The notes: generated by a model not told the origin, from the sequence alone. A stretch of DNA of 64,000 nt from Synanceia verrucosa (GCA_029721515.1 CM056567.1:11939007-12003006), one strand, 5' to 3'. Positions 47,055 through 60,210 are shown, numbered from the stretch's first letter. Program-made: numbers and translations.

Positions 47055-50000
47055 GTAAGTATCACTGACTGTCTGTGTGTGTGATCTGATTTTTTAGATG
47101 TTTTCTAGTCTGGACAGCAGTGAATTCATTTCCCTCACACCCCTCTGTTTTCCCCTCTTCTCGTCAGGCCTTCTGCTGCTTTCCCCGGTTCTTTTGAATC
47201 AGATGTTTACATTGCCCACGTGCTTTTAAGGGATGTTAGATAAGGTCAGAGTCTTCACTTTTTAAGGTCAGAGTGTCAGACACATACTGTAAGGCATCTC
47301 AAAGCAAAACAAAGTGTGCAAAAAAAGCAGAAAAGCACTAATGTCCATGCAATTCATGAGTTTATTCATCTTTTTCACTGAAAACTGAATCAACAGATAT
47401 GTCTGTTTTTGTCCAATTAATCGAGTATTCTTCGTAGTGGTTATAATGTTTATGTGTGTCAGCTTGTATTTGAAAACGTGAGTATGAAATTAATCTCAAA
47501 ACTGTTTACTACAGCAACTTAGTTTGTAAATGTCAGATGTAAATGAGTGTGAATTAGAAGCTATTTTATTATATTTATTTTATTTATATTGTGAACAATG
47601 TTGCAAGTGCTCATAGTTATGATTGAAGAGTTTTGCCTCCAGCAGCTTTGCTTCTGAGAGACTTCTGAGAAGTAAAAGGCCAGTTTGCAAAAGGTTGACA
47701 TGAATCTGAGCTGACAAGTAGACCCACTCAGGATTAGTCTTTTATTGCATTGCAGGACTTCAGCAGGGCACACCAGCATTACCAGGAAATCAGGGGTGAA
47801 TTATTGCAACTATGTTCATAAAAGTATAATGGGAAGAACAATGTTGAAATGATAGGAAATTTAAAAATGGAACAAAGAGTGAGCAAAATACTGGTGAGCA
47901 AACTGAGGGCAAGGTGCTCGAGCTAAAAGTAGCAAAGAGCTGAGTAATCTCTGCTGCGTGAGGATTACAGCGGCCGGCCACAGTGGTGTATTTTCAGACT
48001 GTAAACATGCATTACATGGAAGTGATACTGCTTAAGTCTCTATCCAAATATTACCACTTTACATTACTGTAATAAAGATATGGCTTAATGGACAGCCCAG
48101 ATCTGTCTTAGTGACATAAATCATTATGACATATGATTATTCACGAAAGGTAATGGATCACACAGATTATAGGGCTTTTATTCAAATGAATCTGTGCTGA
48201 AATTAGATGCCACATGGCAGTTATAACTCAGCAGAGTAAAGGGGAGGATTACATCATTGTGTTTTTGTTATGCAATAAATATCATCTTTTCAAGCTTTTG
48301 CACTCTGTCCATGTGTCAAATATTAATTTATCACTTGCTAGATGCTAAAGGTTTGTCCATAAAGTGTTTTTAGGGGTATCTTTAACATCAAAAGCCCCTC
48401 TTTTCTCTTCACATATGTTTCCTTGTAGCTTATTGGAGGACACACAAATGTTAACATGCCTTAGGTTTATTATTTCTATTATAGCAAAGACGAATTTAAT
48501 CATGATGTTTTATTTACGTTAAAAAAAAAAACATTCATTGCAATATCAAAGTGAAGCATACTGTGTGAAAGTCTGAATAGTCCAAAGCATGAATATAAAT
48601 GTAAATGTGATGTGGGGTTAAACGGTCTGTTAACATTTTTTCTTTATCATACTTTATAGCAATAACTATCATGTATTCCAAATGGATCACCATTAGCTTA
48701 ATTAGCAAGCTCTGATTGATACTGTTGTTTTCATTCATTGGACACAATTTTGGGTGTGAATGTTTAAAGGCTACATGAACTGCATCTGAATTGAATCTTA
48801 TCAAAATGACTCTCAAAGTGTCTCCATTTGACACACAAAGCAGCACCGATCAGATAAATATGTAACCATCACATCAGAGGTCTCACTCAGCTGACTTAGA
48901 GGCTGATGTGATTTTAATATTTCAGAAAAACCAAAACATTAACATTACTTTTGAATGTTCAGTCACGCTCTTGTGTTGCCATATCTGCCAAGTCCTGAGT
49001 AGACTGCATCATCAGTGGCCTTTTGCTAATCTATAAATATCAGCTGCCCTCCACACTGCTCCTCAACCCTCCCACCACCCGTCACTCTCTGCTTACACGT
49101 TCACCTCTTTATTTCCCCCCTGTTTCCCCTCTGTTCTCTGTCTGCTGTCAGGAAATCCCTCTGTGCTTCTCTTCTTTCCATTCACAGATGGAAGGGATGT
49201 CTCACAGCCTCAGATATGTGATGCTAAACAACAGATGACTCACAGGATCTGGGTTGTGCACAGACACCAGTCCTGCTGATCAGGCACAGCTCTGACAGGA
49301 TTAATATACAGGGGTGGTGAAGAGAGGAGGGGAGAGGTTCAGTGACAATATCTTTTGTGCTTTGGTACAATAAATCACAATTTAATTTCGCAGTGTGACA
49401 TAAAATAAACACACATGAATATTTAGCCTTCATTTCCTGCAGGTAATTATACTCACTTGCTTTGGCCCTGACTCAAATCAATAAATAGAGGGTGATTATG
49501 GTTATTATGGGTACCCATGCAGAGAAGCCTTGTGATCGATGCATTCCCACTCTACCACTGAGAGAGGGCAGGCTGTTAACACTACCAGTATCAAATCACA
49601 GCAAAGAACTGGCCTCTGGGATCACTTCCAGACTGTGTGACATGTTATTCATAGAGTAAACTGACTCTAATGGATAAGCTGCACCAAAGGTCTCATACAT
49701 CTGCAAGGCTGTCTCTGAGCAGTGCTGGTAAAGAGACCCATGTTTAACCACTGCAGGTGACACTGCATGCACAGTGTGTCTGTTTGGGATCACACAAGTG
49801 AGGCTCAGTTATATATGAATGTTCTCTGAATGCCCCATGAGTGAAAACAAACTGTCATTCTGCTAAGGTGACAGGGAGACGAGCGCGGAAGGTGGAGGGA
49901 GGCGTGTTTTTCGTAAGTATGCCCCATCATCATGTGAGGTCAAAGGTTGTGTCCATGTTCTGCCGCTGCTGACTTTCACCTTGTTTTAACCTCCTCTGTG

Positions 50001-53000
50001 ACGGCTGTCGATGTGCATGATCACAGACACACCCACTCCACTGCATCATCACGGGCGCTGTCACTTTGATTCATGTTGTAGTGAACGGTCATTGGCTGCT
50101 GGACTGAGCTAATGAACTATAAAGCTGTGCTCTAATTACTGCAGCCACAGAGAGCTATAGCGCTTTAATTTGTGCACTCACACTCCTGTGAAAATGTACC
50201 AAAAAAAAACACAAATTTACTGGAACACCTGAATTTTAATCATTTGTGGTACTAGCAACGCCTGTGCTTTTCCTGTTATGACAGGTTAAAATGCCTGCAG
50301 TGAGAAAGACCTAGAGATAGTTAGTGGTTTTAATGATTGTGTCTTGGCATGTAATAAACTTTCCACACTATAAACATTGTCATAGGGCAGGTGCAAGCCC
50401 AGCAAAGTACGTAAAAAATAAGACAAAAAGTCAAGAAAAAGAAATGTTGGAAAATGGAAAAATAGAAAGTACTATCTTAATCTAGTAATTTTTATCTAGT
50501 TAACCTAGATTGCTATTATTATCACTGATTCCCACTAATAAAGCAGTTTTAACTTCCTGAAGTTAAATTTAACTGTCATGAAAATGTTATTATTAAATGA
50601 CAAAAAGAGGGCAAAGCTCCTCATTTATTTTTGAGGTAAGAATTAATTTTACTTTCACCTCAGTCACTTTTGAAGGTCCTGTGCATTCATTTTAGTTCTA
50701 TCCTGATAAATAGCAACCTTCACGTGCACCCTGAGGAAGCGCTCTCTCTTTGGTGACAAAATAAAGCTCCTCAGTGTGTGGTACAAACATTACTTTTACA
50801 TATGCCTCTGGATACATTCTGTATGAAAGCAAAGGCTATGTGTGTGACAAGACACTCAAATCATACGCACAATATAAACATCACAATTAAGGTCAATATT
50901 TTTTGCAGATTTTTGCAGCGTTACCCTCTGATCACATTTTACTTTTAATCAGATTTAAAAGTGGGTCAGTATTAATCCTGACAAGTGTTGTGTGTGTGTG
51001 AGTAGGTGGCTTGTCAGCAGGCAGTGGCTTAATAGAAGGACAGTGAATCAGTGCTCCTGTTAGCCTGTGGCCTGTTTACAGCACACAGCCACCAGGGCAT
51101 GGACTCAAGCATGCATGTGTTTTATTACCCCACTGCAAACACACAGACAGGATCCAGACACATATTGACTCAGAACCATGCATTATTTATTACTGTTATG
51201 TTCTCTTGACTTTTTTTTATTGCATACACTTTTATTTTTAGCTACATGAAAATGTCTCTGGTAATAACACTGTACCCCTAAGCAATAAAATGTTATCTCT
51301 CTTATTAGATTTGTCTTATCATTAGAGTAGAATCTTAGAGTTGTGTGCGCTGGTGCAGTGACTTTCACAAGCACATTATTGTCCTGAAATTGGTGAAATT
51401 GAATTGAGCCCCCTCATCATCGAGGCATCATCTGAGTTCAGCTGCCCACTGTGGGCACTAATGCCAGTTTCCCACATAAGAATGCCTCCCTCCCCTATCA
51501 AACAATGGCAGCTGAGCATGAACACACATGAGGCGACAGGAGGCCACTGTGCCATCTAGTAGTGTTCTTAAGACTTCACGAAAGAAAGGTCGACTGTAGA
51601 TGAATAGACAGGTGTGTTCTGGGCGCAAGTGTGCCATGTAGATGATGGTGTGTAGTTTTTTTTGCACGCTTAGTGTAAAGCAGACAATGAGCTTATAGTT
51701 CATGTAGTTCAGCATACTGGTCAATAGGTTTTCTTCATGAAAGACATTTTGACTTGCCACAGTAAGAAAGGCACATGCACATGCTGGCTCACCATCACTC
51801 TCACTGGAACACTTGAATTGAACGGCGTCATCATCACTGTTATTAGCAACAACTGTGCTTTTCCTGTTATGACAAGTTAAAATGCCTGCTGTGAGAAAGG
51901 CCAATAGATAGTTGGTGATTTTAATAATTGAGCAACAGTCACCAGATTTTGCAAAATGTATCTGATCTAAAGCACACAATTATGTGCTTTATGAAAATGG
52001 TAAAAGGAGAAGAGGCAGTGATAGAACAGGGAGAGTACTGTTATTTTTATGTTTTCAATCCACAGTACATTGGTTGTGCACATAGTAAAAAGTAGTAATG
52101 ATGATAGTTTTCCATTCAGGAATTAAATGTTTAAATTAGCATGAATACTCTTCAATTGTTTATGCTTTTAGCTATTTATTGTTCAAGTTTTCCAAGTCAA
52201 GATGTTACTTTATTTTAAGATATTAGTGGAAGGGTATTGCAAGGTCCAAAGAAAATATGAATGACAAACCTAAAGGAGGGTCTTTTGAAAACATGAAATA
52301 TAAGATTTTGCCTTTCTCCTCACCCTAATAATGTTTCAACAGTCCTCAAAGGAAAAAAGGGAACAAATCTGTATGACCTTTACCTGCAAGCAGTGTGATG
52401 CGTTCTTACTGGTCATGTGGCCAAACATATATGTAATGTTCTGACCCAACAATAAGCAATGACACCATTCTTCTGATGATAGCTTTCCATTGATATACTT
52501 TGTGGTAATGTAACGGCACTATAAGAGATAACAGGCATGACGACAAAAGAAAAGTTTTGCATGTAGCCCAGCATGTATTGTGATGTGATGTAATGATTCC
52601 TTTAACTGCAACCAAATAAAGTTTTAATGACCTCTTATAAAAAAGCACAGCGCTTGTATACGCATGCACTTGTAAAAAGGAAACATTAAAAGTATTATTA
52701 TCAGGGTCAGGTAGGCTCCTCCATTCCTCTGACACCTTTCACCTCTTCTCCCAATGTGTTTTCCATTCATTGTCTCAATGGTTCATTGCTGCTCGCTCAT
52801 TCTCCCCTTTTTTCTGTTCCTCTTCATCATACCATTTTCTACTTTGTGTCTTCTTTACTTCAGCCAAAGCCAGAGAACGCAGTGACCGTCGCTGTCTCTT
52901 CTCGGGTTTTGTTTCGGACAGAGCAGGAGCAGAAGGTGTTTGAGCAGAAAGGGGTGGAGGAGTATCTGACGTATCAAATCGAACACGAGAACGAACCCTT

Positions 53001-54882
53001 CGCTCCTGGACCCGCTTTCCCCTTCGTCAAGGTTGAAGTTACACAGAAGTAACAGCTCTGAACATTTGACTGCTAAGTTGTTCTGAGCTTCTTAACTGAC
53101 TGTTGGTTGTATCCTGACAGGCTCTGGAGGCGGTGAACACTCGTCTGAGGGAGCTGTACCCTCAAAGTGAAGAACTGTTTGACATTGTTCTGGTGACGTA
53201 CAATCATGCCCATGTTGGTATCCGGCTCATCAACACCATCAACCATCACAGTAAGTCAGTAAATTATAGTTGTGGCTCCAAGCTGAGGAAAAAAACTACA
53301 CTTTTTTAAACAGTAAATGACCATAACACCTCAGGTGAAAGCTCCACTATCTACAATATGAAAATTTACGAGTTTGGCAACCACCACTGGCACTATCAAA
53401 TGATTCAGTGTGGCAGGCAGGATAGTGGCTTTAAATGGCCTCCTGTCATAAGGTAACAGCTCACTGAAGCAACACTTACAATTCAGGTTTTCTTTCTCGA
53501 TGTAGCCAAATGGAATATACTGGTATGACTGCCAAATTTGGAGGGTGACCCTTTAAATATAAATCAGATATGTTCATGAGTGGCAGTGGGCAGGTTCCAT
53601 CCAGGTCTATTAGACATCACAAATAAATAAATACATAAAGTCGCAACACTGGACGAATGATTTGAAATTACTTTTGCAGAATGCAGGGTCAAACAATGCT
53701 GTGCCTGCAGTAAATGCATATTGAATAGCAACAGCCCAGGTCTATTTGGAGACACATTTATAGAGATTGACTCTGGTCCCATAAATTGCATGTTTTTACT
53801 TCCACTGAGCTCAAGTGTTCACACTAATGTTCAAGTCCAACATATACTGCAAACATGACCGATTTGTGATTATGAGCTCTAGAGCGTACATCCATTCTCT
53901 GTGACAGCAGCCCAGCTGAGACACAAACATCAAAGTGTATGAACAGCTGACTGACTGGAAACTTCCCATGCAAAAGTCAGACCCTGTGATGACATCTTCC
54001 TCACAGACCACTTCCTGTTCAGCTCCTCAAATGTTTTCCTGTCCCCAGAGCTTCAGGCTGGGGTGAGTTCAAGGTTACGTCCCTAGGGATGTGAGGATAA
54101 TCCTAGAGACCCGAAACAAAAACAGGTCTGAGGGAAGCCACCAAAGCAACACTCAGCCTCCCAGATGCTTCCATGTTTGATCTCTCTGGTGGCTCTCAGC
54201 ATGAGAGGCCTGATAAATTTGACCTCTGACCTTCCCTACAGAACAAAATGAAACCACTGCTCCTCTGATGTCAGAGAGATAACCGTTTATTGAACATATT
54301 AGGGACTGCTGCTCTCAGCCAGGTCTCTACAGGTGACGCAGTCATAAAAAGTTATGAAAGAAGAAAGAAATGTTTGTGAAATGTGAAATGTATGTGAGCA
54401 CCTCAGAGAAACATTCAACACTAATTAACCTCTCATCACCAGCTTAGAACAGCTATTTTTAACAGCTGCAGGAAGAGGTATAAAGTTTCTCTCCTTGCAT
54501 TTGGGTGACTTGGGACAACTGTGGCAGGCTGTGAATGTGGTTTTGCCAGCAATTTAAGGTTCAAGGCCTATTTATTATCATTTTACAACACAGTTTTATG
54601 CAACTAAATGCAAGTTGTTGTCCCTTTATGCTGCACAAGAAAAAACAAAGCTAGTTTTTATGATGAGATGAAGAGCCTGAGGAAAGAAGCAGCTCTATAA
54701 GGTACGGCAGTCATTGCTTGCCGGATGGCAAGAGGTCGGGCTGTTGCTTGGGGTCGGTATTGTGTTGTCTTTTAATATCCTTTGAGCAGTCATCTCATTG
54801 TGTGCTGTCCACATCCCATGCCAGCTTGTTTCCAGTCAAGATTCTGTAAAAACTGTATAAATGATGATTATGATATGATATG

Positions 54883-54941
<59 letters not shown>

Positions 54942-57900
54942 CTAAGGTGAAGGTTCGGATGAAGACTGGGACTCTGGTCATCGTTTATACTAGACACTGC
55001 AGACTTTTTTTTTTGAAGGTGGCTGTCTTAATGCAGGTGGAAACACTCTCCTGTGACACCAATGTGTTATTTTATTCACCTACTTTGTATACAGTATGTA
55101 TACAACATCAGAGGACCCAAGGACCAAGATGACTGGCAGGTCCTTAATTTGTTCTGTGTGCAGCAAATTGAGGATTCATGAGACGATCGTTCTCTATGGA
55201 AATCAAAAAATGGAGCCACTACATGACCTCATTATATGCTTATAATATGCATAACATCCCATATGGACATACAGCTAGGTTCTGTGAGTGTAAAGTGTTA
55301 AACTGCACAGTGAAGCTTCTCGTTCTTTGATGTGACAGCAGTGTCTCTGTTGTCCTGCTGGTTTCCTGCTCTCCTATTACCATGTTTTAGATCTTCTGAA
55401 CAAGCAAATAAATCATACAAAGATAAATGATATGAAAACATTTTTGCAGTGGGGAAAAAAGATACAAAGACATCAATGGTGAGGACGTTTTCCACTGAGT
55501 GACTCCCACGGTCCGTCACCCTCCTCAGAGGCATGAGACGTTTGGAAGGTTTGAAACGATGAGGTGCAGCATAGTGTGCAGGGGCCAAACTCACCAGGGC
55601 CCGAATACAAAGAGAAATAAATTATATAGGAAATCTGTAGAGGACAGTTGGTTCTTTGAACTCTGGTTTTTTTTTAATCTCAATCTGGCTTCAGTGTGTT
55701 ATGAGTCATATTTTATCCGTCAGGTTCTGTTTCCACACATCTTGCAATACCAGATAACAGTAAGTTAAACATCAAAAACATGAAATCAGGATACAAATTT
55801 ACTGCTACTGAATGCACCTTTTTCCTCAGACAGTGGCTCATGCTGCAACCTACAACCAAAATTTGCTTCTGTATCATTAAATTGTCAGATGATGTTTCAC
55901 AAAGACAATTTTCCACCAGTTTAATGCCTGCCTTCAGAATTTGGGACAGTGTTTATTTGCACCAACAGGACATCCTTTGTTGTTGTCCACATTAGCATTT
56001 TCACAAAGACTTCTGCCCACACACATCACATCAGTGTGAAAATAGCTCTTTGTCTCCATCTTTTTTCATTTGGGAACTACAAAGCTGTGCTTCACAAGCA
56101 AACATCTGGTCAGGAGAGGATAATTCCACCTGTTCACAGATATGTTCATCACATCTTCAAAATTATTATGATTATCTAGGAGCCTAAAGTTGTCTGGCAA
56201 ATACCCTTAATAGCAACACTTGCATTGTGATCACTTCTGTTAACATTTAAAATGAATGACAGATGACAGGACACACATTTAGCTTGTTTGTTTTATGGTG
56301 GGTGAAAAATGCTAATATGTGGAAGGAAGGCAAAAAACTACCACCACTCAGGTGGTGGTACCACTCAGTCTGTGGAAGCAGAGGTAGTGATGTCATCAGG
56401 CTTGCCTTGGCTTAAGCTTAGAACCTACATGTGTGAAAGACACATCAAAAATAATGTGTGTGAACCACTCAGAGGGGTCTCTTGTTCTATTGGTTGTATT
56501 ATAGGAAATGTAGGATCCAGCTGTTTTAGTCTGTGTATCCTAAAACCTTCTGCTGCATAGTCTTTGATCACTCTTTTCAGAAATTTCTCTCTCACATGTC
56601 CCTCATCTTTATGGACATGCAATACTAAATTGCTGGAGTGCTCTTTAATGTGAAAAGGACAGTTTCTTGCCTAATGCAGCTTTAGATAAAATGCCTTCAC
56701 CTTGCCGTCTCTCTCTTCATAATCAGCACATTAGTCTCCCACCGACACTAACCTTCTCTTGTTCTGACTCTCCATCTATCTATTATAACCCTCAACTCTT
56801 CTCCAACTCATTTTATCACATCTCCATCCCAACATTAGTCTATTACCTTACCCCGGTGCTCTTTCTCATAAATATCAGCTCATTTTACCTGAATGGCTCT
56901 CTGTAATCATGGATCTAATTACCTAATACCAGTCTCCTCGCAGCAAATTAACAGACTGCCTCAGCCAAAATGCAAGCAAGCACTCAGTCATTCCCTCGAC
57001 AGTCCTCTCCTTCCCCTCTTCTTGATAACCCCCCCACCTTGGACCCTCTCTACCTTTTAAGTACTTGTAGGCTTATCCTTGTTCTTAACCCCTGTCTCAC
57101 CTTCACTTCACTCCCTGCAACTCCTGAAATTGCGTTTCATGACCTCTGTAGCAAATTAAATTCTTCAGCTCCCAGCTGAAATAAAGCTTTTTTTCTGTTT
57201 TGTTTTGTTGTGTTTAATGATGGACTGTAACTAAAAACCTTGTTGCTGTTTGTTGCTTTTGTCCCTAGACTTGTTTATTGAGAGGTTTTGTATGACGGGG
57301 GGAAGCAGTCCTATTGGCTACCTGAAGGCCTGGCACACCAACCTCTACCTGTCTGCTGACGCCGATAAGGTCAGGGAGGCGCTGGCTGAAGGTGAGCACA
57401 CACACAGTTGAAGATGTGTAATTCTACATGGTACCTGCTATTTTACAATTAAAGATCACATCACATATATAGCATAGCAAAGCTAACAAGTAAAAAACAA
57501 ATTGGGATGTTAACATTTGTAACACTGCACCACTGAGCAGCTTTAGGTGCACATGCAGGGTTTTATCCAGAGCCTGTGTTTATCAGGAAATTACACATTC
57601 AATACTACTACTATTGTTCACTCTTTTGTGTTTACTTGATAGTGATAGTTGAGAAAGAGGGGAGAAAGGGAACATTATGCAGGAAATTACCTTTGTGCAA
57701 ATAGTTCAGCATTTTTGAGAATATGCTTAAGATTGAACAGAGTATTTTTCTGTATTAAGGGAAGAATAATTTAAACGTTTTAGAAGTAAGAATATAACAT
57801 TAGGTATGTAAAATTAGGTTATTAAACGCTTGTACACACATGAACTGCAAATGTACATTCTCTATTCTTTCTGTCCTGTTTGCATAATGTATGTGACTGA

Positions 57901-60210
57901 CACCTTCTGCTGCAATTATTACCATCAACCAGCATAATTTGACAATTACCTCTTACTTTGTGTTTCTTTGATGAATGCCCACGTCTCAAAGTGTATCAGC
58001 ACTATCTTAACATCCCATTTGCTCTGGCTGTGGATCTGAATGTCTATTAATATTTGAAAACATGGACTGCTCTGTGCCAAAGAAACATAAGATATTATAA
58101 TAATGTGCTCTGCTGACAAGGAGCTGGAACATTAATGTGAAATTTGTGGGACTCGAGGTGACAACCGCTTCTGAAGGTTTATATTTGTTCAATGTAGCAC
58201 ATTTCATGCTTTTCATTATTGCTGCTGTCAATAAGGATGAGAGGCTATACCAAAATAGAGCAGAACAAGTGGAGACACCAAAATGAAAATATGGTAAAAC
58301 AAATAGAGAAAGAAGGATGAAACCTGTTTCAAAGTAATTGAAAATGAAGATTTCTTTGAGGTTGTTGCATTTGAAATGTTGAGAGCTGACTGGTCACAGT
58401 ATAGGGCGACTCCTTCATGTGACTTACACACTTCATGTCACTAATGCAGTGACTCAGTGGGAAGCGCGCACACACACAATATACAAGTAAAGGCAGTGTC
58501 CTTGACATTTTCCTTGAAAGGTCCTGATTAGCGTGAAGTCATTTGTTAATACTTGCTGTGAGATGAAGCCATTACCAGTATCTGATCTGCACTTCCTGAT
58601 CTGTTCTATTTCTAGCAGGAGATGAAGTGATGAAGTGAAGTGAAAGCTAATTTTACTGAATCTTAACAAGCAATGTTTCGGTTCACTTGACACATGACTG
58701 TCTGCAGGACCCAAGGTATCTATTATTCATTTAAAGTGAAGTAAAATACTGTAAAATTACTGTAAGTGAATAGTAGAAGTGAAGTAAAACTTAAGAGGAA
58801 GGTATCATAAAGACAGCTTGTGCACATATACTTATTTATCTAGTCAGTTTTTACAGAATGTGATTCAACAAGTCAGTCAGATTAGGCTCCCTTTCCTATA
58901 TCACATGTTCAATATATTATTTAACAACTACTTTTGCAAAGGTGCACCACATTTTTTCACAAGCCAATAAAATCAGAGTGGGGCTTTTCAGGAGTGGGTC
59001 TAAAAGACACATTCACTAAAATTAGAATATAGACGTAATATAGAGGTATTTTTAGAGAGAAAATTTGTAAAATAATGCTTTTTTTCGGATATTAAAGCAT
59101 GTAAACATCCATTCTAGTAGAAATCCAAACACAATGTATGTGAGATATGTCTTCTTAAAGTGAAATGCATTAAAGTAATGGAGTAAGACATATTATAAGA
59201 ATAATACTGTTTTCAGCAAATCTATTGCTGAACATATTTTGTCTCCATCTGTGTTTATGTTCAGGCATCGCAGCAGCCACCATGTTTATGCCAGAGAAGC
59301 TGACAGAGGTATCAGAGTCCCAGCTGAGGGTGGCCTTTGACGGTGATGCCGTCCTCTTTTCTGATGAATCCGAACGCATCTTCAAGGCCCACGGGCTGGA
59401 CAAGTTCTTCGAACATGAGAGGGACAACGAGGACACGCTACTTGATCATGTAAATGGTTTTCTCTTTGAACAGAATGTGCAGACAGCATAAATATATCAT
59501 ATTAAGTTACACTAACTAATCATATTATTTCACCCTGTGTTCTATCCCAGAATGGGATTTCATTTGTAATCAAAAATAAATCTTCAAACCCAATTCTCCA
59601 TTGTAGTGTTACGTTGCTATTTCCATACAGACTTAATCACCTGTAAATTATTATACAGATGTTATCAATAGAAAATCCATTTAATTACCTGATTATCCTA
59701 TGAATAAATTATGCAATTTATAAAATTTGTGATGAGCTGTGTAGGTGTGCAAAACAAATGGTGCTAAATTGATGCTTTCAGTAAATGTGTGCTTGTGCCA
59801 CAATTACATAAAATACACATAAACACCAGGTCTGCTTTCCTCCTCTGTGGCAGGGCCCATTGAAAGGCTTCCTGGAAGCGCTGGGGAAGCTCCAGAAAAA
59901 GTTTTACGGCAAAGGCCAGCGCCTGGACTGTCCCATCCGGACATACTTGGTCACAGCTCGTAGCGCAGCCAGCTCTGGGATCCGGGCGCTGAAGACACTC
60001 AGGGCCTGGGGCTTGGAGATCGACGAGGCCTTGTTCCTTGCAGGGGCGCCAAAGGGCCCCATGTTGGAGAAGATTAGGCCTCACATCTACTTTGATGATC
60101 AAATGTTTCACGTGGAAGGAGCAGCTGAGATGGGCACCATTGCTGCCCACGTGCCTTATGGCATTGCACAGAAACATAACCCCAAACACAACACCAGTGT
60201 GAGGAAGTAG
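46908..60210 (+). CDS. nt5c1a: nt5c1a, cytosolic 5'-nucleotidase IA
   Basis: Six exons (46908-47054, 52864-53031, 53121-53250, 57269-57391, 59265-59449, 59854-60210) give 369 residues; human NT5C1A has 368. The enzyme dephosphorylates AMP to adenosine in the cytosol and is best known from heart and skeletal muscle. Catalytic motif I, FDGDAVLFSDE, has D215 and D217. Motif II is VTARSAASSG (T285-S288), and motif III/IV is APKGPMLEKIRPHIYFDDQM (K318, D332-D333). HENEPF.PGPAFPFVKALEAVN and ESERI.KAHGLD.FFEHE are A-type; SPIGYLKA and GIAQK are shared with NT5C1B. The protein lacks the long N-terminal extension of NT5C1B. The start is the first ATG after stops in this frame (MSLDPVQVMSAQ). It lies downstream of hpcal4 on the same strand as in human. 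nt5c1b is the alternative name. Confidence 0.93.
50220..50340. repeat. Dispersed repeat, copy 1
   Basis: Begins CTGGAACACCTGAATT and includes TGTGCTTTTCCTGTTATGAC and TTAAAATGCCTGC. It is about 80 per cent alike by eye to 51804-51930 in the same orientation. Confidence 0.7.
51804..51930. repeat. Dispersed repeat, copy 2
   Basis: Begins CTGGAACACTTGAATT and includes TGTGCTTTTCCTGTTATGAC, AGTTAAAATGCCTGC and GTTGGTGATTTTAATAATTG. It is the counterpart of the copy 1.6 kb upstream. Confidence 0.7.
52864..53031 (+). CDS. nt5c1a: nt5c1a coding exon 2
   Basis: 56 codons from PKPENAVTVAVSSRVLFRTE to GPAFPFVK. The acceptor tttacttcag is good; the donor AAG/gttgaa is weak. Without splicing the frame adds VEVTQK and stops. 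Confidence 0.92.
53121..53250 (+). CDS. nt5c1a: nt5c1a coding exon 3
   Basis: ALEAVNTRLRELYPQSEELF to RLINTINHH(N), with acceptor cctgacag and donor gtaagt. The 130-bp length leaves phase 1. Confidence 0.95.
54545..54860 (+). repeat. Diverged teleost dispersed repeat
   Basis: Contains TTTATTATCATTTTACAACA, AGCCTGAGGAAAGAAGCAGC and TTGCCGGATGGCAAGAGGTC in order. These are hallmarks of a retroposon-derived family common in fish. The copy is old and degraded. Confidence 0.5.
54884..54941. repeat. (AT)n microsatellite
   Basis: About 28 AT units with one interruption (TATGTATA). Confidence 0.97.
57269..57391 (+). CDS. nt5c1a: nt5c1a coding exon 4
   Basis: (N)LFIERFCMTGGSSPIGYLKA to REALAE(G), with acceptor tgtccctag and donor gtgagc. 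Its phases fit exons 3 and 5. Confidence 0.95.
57392..59264 (+). other. nt5c1a: nt5c1a intron 4
   Basis: 1.9 kb of AT-rich sequence. I see only short simple repeats and no exon or element. Confidence 0.8.
59265..59449 (+). CDS. nt5c1a: nt5c1a coding exon 5 (catalytic motif I)
   Basis: (G)IAAATMFMPEKLTEV to NEDTLLDH, including RVAFDGDAVLFSDESE with the catalytic aspartates D215 and D217. Acceptor ttatgttcag, donor CAT/gtaaat. Confidence 0.96.
59450..59853 (+). other. nt5c1a: nt5c1a intron 5
   Basis: 404 bp, AT-rich. Nothing beyond splice signals seen. Confidence 0.85.
59854..60210 (+). CDS. nt5c1a: nt5c1a last coding exon
   Basis: 118 codons, GPLKGFLEALGKLQKKFYGK to HNTSVRK with a TAG stop at 60208-60210. 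It holds VTARSAASSG and RPHIYFDDQM of the nucleotidase fold. Confidence 0.97.
   Translation, partial: GPLKGFLEALGKLQKKFYGKGQRLDCPIRTYLVTARSAASSGIRALKTLRAWGLEIDEALFLAGAPKGPMLEKIRPHIYFDDQMFHVEGAAEMGTIAAHVPYGIAQKHNPKHNTSVRK

Larger units (their letters stand above)
47055..52863 (+). other. nt5c1a: nt5c1a intron 1
   Basis: 5.8 kb. It contains two diverged direct copies of a ~125-bp sequence (50220-50340 and 51804-51930). The second lies in a 173-codon minus-strand frame (51458-51979) with no recognised relative. A TATA-like CTATAAATA occurs at 49031. Otherwise unremarkable. Confidence 0.75.
53251..57268 (+). other. nt5c1a: nt5c1a intron 3
   Basis: 4 kb with a diverged teleost dispersed repeat at 54545-54860, an (AT)n array at 54884-54941, a 9-bp palindromic pair TTGTATACA/TGTATACAA at 55085-55105 and a pyrimidine-rich stretch at 56690-57130. 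No exon recognised. Confidence 0.75.

Noticed and set aside
49031..49045. CTATAAATATCAGCTG resembling TATA plus E-box
   Set aside because: It lies inside nt5c1a intron 1, with no exon downstream before 52.8 kb and no other promoter signs.
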